Part shown: piece by piece, positions 6,539 through 9,866 of the stretch
Numbering within the stretch: position 1 is the stretch's first letter
Layout of the letters: each line of letters begins with the position of its first letter
NCBI GenBank assembly: GCA_023263045.1
Contig: JALQXU010000028.1
Coordinates: forward strand, 1 to 9,866
Origin: Pontimonas sp.
Lineage (GTDB): Bacteria > Actinomycetota > Actinomycetes > Actinomycetales > Microbacteriaceae
Direction of reading: 5' to 3'
DNA length: 9,866 bases
The notes under the pieces: model-generated
Seen by the model: only the letters and a program-made list of their open reading frames with translations
Databases searched by the model: none
Told to the model about the DNA's origin: nothing
Position numbers and translations under genes: made by a program

Positions 6539-8116
6539 CTACTCCCACTCGATGGTGCCCGGTGGCTTCGATGTCACATCGAGGACGACTCGATTGACCT
6601 CCGCAACCTCATTAGTTATTCGGTTAGAGATGCGAGCCAGCACGTCATAGGGAAGCCTCGTCCAGTCCGCTGTCATGGCATCCTCACTCGACACCGGACG
6701 CAACACAATGGGATGGCCGTACGTCCGACCATCGCCTTGGACTCCCACCGAGCGGACATCGGCGAGGAGCACCACGGGGCACTGCCAGATCTCAGGATCA
6801 AGCCCCGCCTGGGTGATTTCCGCGCGGACGATGGCGTCCGCTGCCCGCAACGTATCGAGGCGCTCCTTCGTGACCTCACCAATGATCCGAATTCCCAAAC
6901 CGGGCCCCGGGAAGGGGTGGCGGCCGACAATCTCCTCCGGCAAGCCCAACTCACGCCCGATCGCTCGAACCTCATCCTTGAAGAGGGTCCGGAGCGGTTC
7001 CACCAACTCAAACTCAAGGTCGTCGGGAAGCCCTCCGACATTGTGGTGGCTCTTAATTACTGCTGTTCCCGAACCGCCACCGCTTTCCACAATGTCCGGG
7101 TAGAGGGTTCCTTGGACGAGGAACTTCACCTCGCCACCGCCGTCGAGCGCCTCCGCTACCACATCAGCAGCAGCCTGCTCGAAGGTTCGAATGAACTCGC
7201 GACCAATAATCTTGCGCTTGGTCTCGGGGTCGCTCACGCCTGCAAGCGCCTCGAGGAACTGTGCTTCAGCATCAACGGTCACCAAGCGAACACCCGTGGC
7301 TGCCACGAAGTCTTTCTCCACTTGTTCGCGCTCGCCTTGTCGGAGCAGGCCGTGGTCGACAAAGACACAGACCAGCTGGTCACCGACCGCTTTGTGAACA
7401 AGTGCGGCTGCCACCGCAGAATCCACGCCGCCAGAGAGCCCGCAGATGACCCGAGAATCCCCCACCTGTGCGCTTATCGCGTCGACCTGTGCAGCGATAA
7501 CGCTCCCGCTGTTCCAGTCATTGGATAGCCCAGCAATCTCATGCAAGAAGTTTTCCAAGACTGCTTGGCCATGCTCGGAGTGTTTCACTTCGGGGTGCCA
7601 TTGCACGCCATACATCTTCTTCTCGGGCGACCCAAATGCGGCCACGGTGGTTGCCTCCGTGGACGCGAGAACCTCGAAGCCAGGAGGGGCGCTCTGTACC
7701 TGATCGCCGTGGGACATCCAGGTGGTTTGGCCTGAGGGTTGACCGGCAAAGAGCGGCCCCGCATCGGGTTTGACCGAAGCGGCAGTTGCGCCATATTCAC
7801 GAAGACCCGTCTTGCCCACCTCGCCGCCGAGTTCCCGAGCCATCACTTGGAAGCCGTAACAAATGCCAAAAACCGGGACACCCAAGTCGAGGATGCCCGG
7901 GCTCAAACTGGGGGATCCTTCTTCATACACACTCGAGGGTCCACCACTGAGGACAATGGCGACCGGGTTTTTTTGCTGAATCTCGTCGGCGGAAGCTTCG
8001 TGCGAGACGATTTCGGAGTAGACGCCGGCTTCCCGAACACGGCGAGCAATCAACTGGGCATATTGCGCACCGAAGTCGACCACGAGGACGGGCCGGGGTG
8101 CTTCGCTCGCGGTCAT
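6539..8116 (-). CDS. guaA: GMP synthase (glutamine-hydrolysing)
   Basis: A 525-residue enzyme that would aminate XMP to GMP using ATP and glutamine, the last step of GMP synthesis. The class I glutamine amidotransferase domain (about 8-195) has nucleophile C86 in GICYGFQ and H174/E176 in QWHPE. The ATP-pyrophosphatase domain follows, with SGGVDS at 228-233 and VFVDHGLLR. The C-terminal dimerisation/XMP-binding part has HPFPGPGLGIRI, LPYDVLARISNRI and the terminal KPPGTIEWE. The frame is open further upstream to 8293, but the family N-terminus (VLVVDFGAQ) requires the ATG at 8116, which overlaps the DUF3817 stop as ATGA and has a G-rich Shine-Dalgarno-like run before it. It closes the guaB3–SURF1–DUF3817–guaA cluster, and its TAG abuts the convergent regulator gene. 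Confidence 0.98.
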   Translation of the reverse strand: MTASEAPRPVLVVDFGAQYAQLIARRVREAGVYSEIVSHEASADEIQQKNPVAIVLSGGPSSVYEEGSPSLSPGILDLGVPVFGICYGFQVMARELGGEVGKTGLREYGATAASVKPDAGPLFAGQPSGQTTWMSHGDQVQSAPPGFEVLASTEATTVAAFGSPEKKMYGVQWHPEVKHSEHGQAVLENFLHEIAGLSNDWNSGSVIAAQVDAISAQVGDSRVICGLSGGVDSAVAAALVHKAVGDQLVCVFVDHGLLRQGEREQVEKDFVAATGVRLVTVDAEAQFLEALAGVSDPETKRKIIGREFIRTFEQAAADVVAEALDGGGEVKFLVQGTLYPDIVESGGGSGTAVIKSHHNVGGLPDDLEFELVEPLRTLFKDEVRAIGRELGLPEEIVGRHPFPGPGLGIRIIGEVTKERLDTLRAADAIVRAEITQAGLDPEIWQCPVVLLADVRSVGVQGDGRTYGHPIVLRPVSSEDAMTADWTRLPYDVLARISNRITNEVAEVNRVVLDVTSKPPGTIEWE

Positions 8117-8538
8117 GCCGCCCCCCGCACATCCGCGATGATCGCACTCACGGTCTTGGTGGCGAAGTGTTCGATGACGAAGGACAACAGAGGTACCAGT
8201 CCCCCGGAGGCCAGCCACAGGAAACGCCAGAAGGGCCAGCGAAGAATGCTCCACACCCGGAAACAGGTGAAGAGATAGACGACATAGAACCACCCGTGAG
8301 CAATCAGGACGGCCTGGGAGAGGTTGAAAGCTTGAACGGTCCCATCGGGGACCAGGGCGAACACACCTTGCTCGCCGAACATTTCCACCTCAGAGCCAAA
8401 CCCATACTTGGCCACAATTTCCACGGTCAGCAAGATCAGGAGAATCCCGGTAATCCAGGCGGCAATCCGATACCACTTCAGTGCACTCTGAAGCCGGTCA
8501 GGAACCACGGTGGCAGAAGGCGAATTGTCCGTGGTCAT
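8113..8538 (-). CDS. DUF3817 integral membrane protein
   Basis: A 141-residue protein with three hydrophobic segments at about 25-44 (WITGILLILLTVEIV), 74-93 (VLIAHGWFYVVYLF) and 104-124 (FLWLASGGLVPLLSFVIEHF). The conserved-looking HGWFYVVYLF and the WP/LSFVIEH segments match the DUF3817 family as I remember it; its molecular function is unknown. It lies 9 bases after SURF1 and overlaps the guaA ATG by four bases, so it is probably cotranscribed and translationally coupled with GMP synthase. No clear Shine-Dalgarno precedes its ATG. A neighbour of guaA in many actinobacteria, it may serve membrane or respiratory functions rather than purine synthesis; that is open. Confidence 0.85.
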   Translation of the reverse strand: MTTDNSPSATVVPDRLQSALKWYRIAAWITGILLILLTVEIVAKYGFGSEVEMFGEQGVFALVPDGTVQAFNLSQAVLIAHGWFYVVYLFTCFRVWSILRWPFWRFLWLASGGLVPLLSFVIEHFATKTVSAIIADVRGAA

Positions 8539-8547
8539 GACACAAGT

Positions 8548-9273
8548 TTAGGGGGCTGGGCTGGAGGCATTCTCGGCTTCGCGCTCCCACTCATCGCGCA
8601 CCAGGCGCCACCAGAGGTAGAGAGCGAACAGACCAAAGATCACCCACTGGAGGGCGTAGAAAAGGTTCAACCAATTGAGCTGACTCTCTGTGGGAGGAGC
8701 CTCTGTCCCGATCGTGGACAGTCCCTCGGGCGCCTCGGAGAGAACAAGATAGCCCCCATAGACAGGACCTGGATCTGCCCAGAGATTCAGCAGCTCAGGC
8801 ACGGCCACGGCGGATATCTCACCGGCAACAAAATCAGATTGTTGGGGTGATTCGGTCGGGACGTAGCGACCCACAATCTCACCCGTCGTCGCCGGGAGCG
8901 TATTCGCCCTCACACCCGATGGCGCAAACCCGACAGCCACCGCGAGGGAGTTTCCCTGCTCGGTCATACAGTGGCGAACGAGCCATTGACCAACTCCTTG
9001 AAGGGTGCGCCGGTTGTCCAGAACAACATCATCCCCTTCCACGAAACGACACTCGACACTGACCATGCGACCCGACGCCTCTGATGTGATCACGCTCTGC
9101 GGTGTTGCCACCGATTCCAGCGGAACTACGGTCTCAGTGTTGCGCTCGATGATGGTCCCCTGCTCGATACTGCGATCAAGTTGCCACTGACCCAGCAACC
9201 CAAAGGTGGAAGCAACACCGAGCGCCAGAAGGAGAGCCGCAATCCACTTGGGACGTCGTGCTACGCGCCACAC
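8548..9273 (-). CDS. SURF1-family cytochrome oxidase assembly protein
   Basis: A 241-residue membrane protein with SURF1 architecture: an N-terminal transmembrane helix (about 10-28) ending in LGQWQLDR (27-34, the GxWQxxR-type motif), an extracytoplasmic domain with VVLDNRRTLQGVGQWLV, and a C-terminal helix at about 203-221 after LNWLNLFYALQWVIF. SURF1 proteins help insert haem a into subunit I of aa3-type cytochrome c oxidase, so the organism probably respires aerobically; no oxidase genes are in this window. The start is GTG, with GAGGGGG six bases upstream. It lies 62 bases after guaB3 and 9 before the DUF3817 gene. Family assignment is good although overall SURF1 conservation is low; its role in oxidase assembly here is inferred. 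Confidence 0.85.
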   Translation of the reverse strand: MWRVARRPKWIAALLLALGVASTFGLLGQWQLDRSIEQGTIIERNTETVVPLESVATPQSVITSEASGRMVSVECRFVEGDDVVLDNRRTLQGVGQWLVRHCMTEQGNSLAVAVGFAPSGVRANTLPATTGEIVGRYVPTESPQQSDFVAGEISAVAVPELLNLWADPGPVYGGYLVLSEAPEGLSTIGTEAPPTESQLNWLNLFYALQWVIFGLFALYLWWRLVRDEWEREAENASSPAP

Positions 9274-9298
9274 AGGAGACCCCCTCGCTTCACACCCA

Positions 9299-9316
9299 CC
9301 AGGCTAGAGCGCCTGG
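9299..9316. terminator. Weak hairpin between guaB3 and SURF1
   Basis: CCAGGC and GCCTGG form a six-base-pair stem around a six-base loop in the 62-base gap. No T-rich tract follows on the minus strand, so it is at most a partial terminator, processing site or mRNA-stability element. The SURF1 Shine-Dalgarno follows soon after. Confidence 0.25.
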
Positions 9317-9335
9317 CTGAAGACGCACCGAGTTG

Positions 9336-9866
9336 TTAGCGCTGAACGATGACGTCGACCCGCTGGAACTCTTTGAGATCCGAGTATCCGCAGGTGGCCA
9401 TCGAGTGGCGGAGTGCCCCGACAAGGTTGGTGCGGCCATCAGCAGAGTGCGCAGGTCCCAACAACACTTGCTCCAGGTTTCCATCAACGCCCACGTGCAC
9501 GCGATAGCCGCGGGGCAGGGTGGAGTGATGAGCCTCGGGCCCCCAGTGCCATCCTTTGCCCGGAGCCTCAGTGGAGCGAGCGAGAGTGGAACCCAGCATC
9601 ACTGCATCCGCTCCCACAGCGATTGCCGCGACGATGTCTCCGCTTCGACCCAAACCGCCATCGGCGATCACATGGACATAGCGCCCACCGGACTCATCGA
9701 GGTAATCCCGCCTCGCACTAGCAACGTCTGAAATCGCGGTGGCCATCGGTGCATGAATGCCGAGCGCTGCTCTCGTGCTCGAGGCGGCTCCCCCGCCAAA
9801 ACCAACAAGAACACCAGCGGCTCCGGTGCGCATGAGATGCAGGGCCGCAGTGTAGGTGGCAGCTCC
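9336..9866 (-). CDS. guaB3: GuaB3 family IMP dehydrogenase-related protein, N-terminal part missing
   Basis: The last 176 residues of an IMPDH/GMP reductase-superfamily protein of the GuaB3 type, which is usually about 370-380 residues and lacks CBS domains. The frame is open to base 9866, with in-frame residues TYTAALHLM before the first internal ATG, so the true start lies outside. Visible landmarks are VGFGGGAASSTR, the phosphate-binding ADGGLGRSGDI, GADAVMLGSTLAR, the flap-like WHWGPEAHH and the C-terminal NLVGALRHSMATCGYSDLKEFQRV. The residue aligning with the IMPDH catalytic cysteine (GSICTTR) is a serine here (codon 9780-9782). Cyanobacterial GuaB3 has been reported as an IMP dehydrogenase, while the role of actinobacterial GuaB3 was unresolved as far as I know, so no reaction is assigned. 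A classical guaB commonly lies just upstream. Confidence 0.92.
   Translation of the reverse strand, partial: GAATYTAALHLMRTGAAGVLVGFGGGAASSTRAALGIHAPMATAISDVASARRDYLDESGGRYVHVIADGGLGRSGDIVAAIAVGADAVMLGSTLARSTEAPGKGWHWGPEAHHSTLPRGYRVHVGVDGNLEQVLLGPAHSADGRTNLVGALRHSMATCGYSDLKEFQRVDVIVQR

Noticed and set aside
6713..7528. Plus-strand open frame of 271 codons opposite guaA.
   Set aside because: Shadow of highly conserved guaA sequence with no domain of its own.
8117..8293. A longer guaA reading that begins at 8293 and adds 59 residues before VLVVDFGAQ.
   Set aside because: The extra part lies within the DUF3817 gene in another frame, resembles no GMP synthase N-terminus, and the ATG at 8116 gives the normal family length.
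8098..8850. Plus-strand open frame of 250 codons opposite the DUF3817 and SURF1 genes.
   Set aside because: Crosses two real genes on the other strand and shows no recognisable motif.

Overview
The window looks like part of an actinobacterial chromosome, probably Micrococcales/Microbacteriaceae-like. This is inferred from the guaB3–SURF1–DUF3817–guaA gene order, an LldD2-type lactate dehydrogenase, a Gram-positive/Streptomyces-subtype L-rhamnose isomerase, and a moderately high GC content judged by eye. Coding density is very high. I see no RNA genes, mobile elements, CRISPR arrays or phage genes.

Region 1 (about 1–5540) is an L-rhamnose catabolic operon read on the minus strand: rhaI (isomerase), then rhaEW (rhamnulose-1-phosphate aldolase fused to a short-chain dehydrogenase), rhaB (kinase) and lldD (FMN L-lactate dehydrogenase, whose C-terminal part lies beyond base 1). 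The three junctions overlap by 1, 4 and 4 bases, so translation is probably coupled. Together the enzymes would convert L-rhamnose to L-rhamnulose, its 1-phosphate, then DHAP plus L-lactaldehyde, L-lactate and pyruvate. A divergent LacI-family regulator follows at 5540–6538. The 234-base spacer between it and rhaI carries two LacI-type palindromes, one on each predicted promoter, which suggests local repression and autoregulation. No rhamnose transporter, mutarotase or rhamnosidase is in the window; they may lie in the flanks.

Region 2 (6539–9866) is a minus-strand guanine-nucleotide cluster: guaB3 (IMPDH-like, N-terminal part beyond base 9866), a SURF1-like cytochrome oxidase assembly protein, a DUF3817 membrane protein and guaA (GMP synthase). 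guaA ends exactly where the lacI-family gene ends, with no intergenic base between the two stop codons.

Nothing here is a clearly new system. The points most worth checking are the abrupt codon-usage change in lldD, the operator pair in the rha spacer, the serine at the expected catalytic-cysteine position of GuaB3, and the abutting convergent stop codons.
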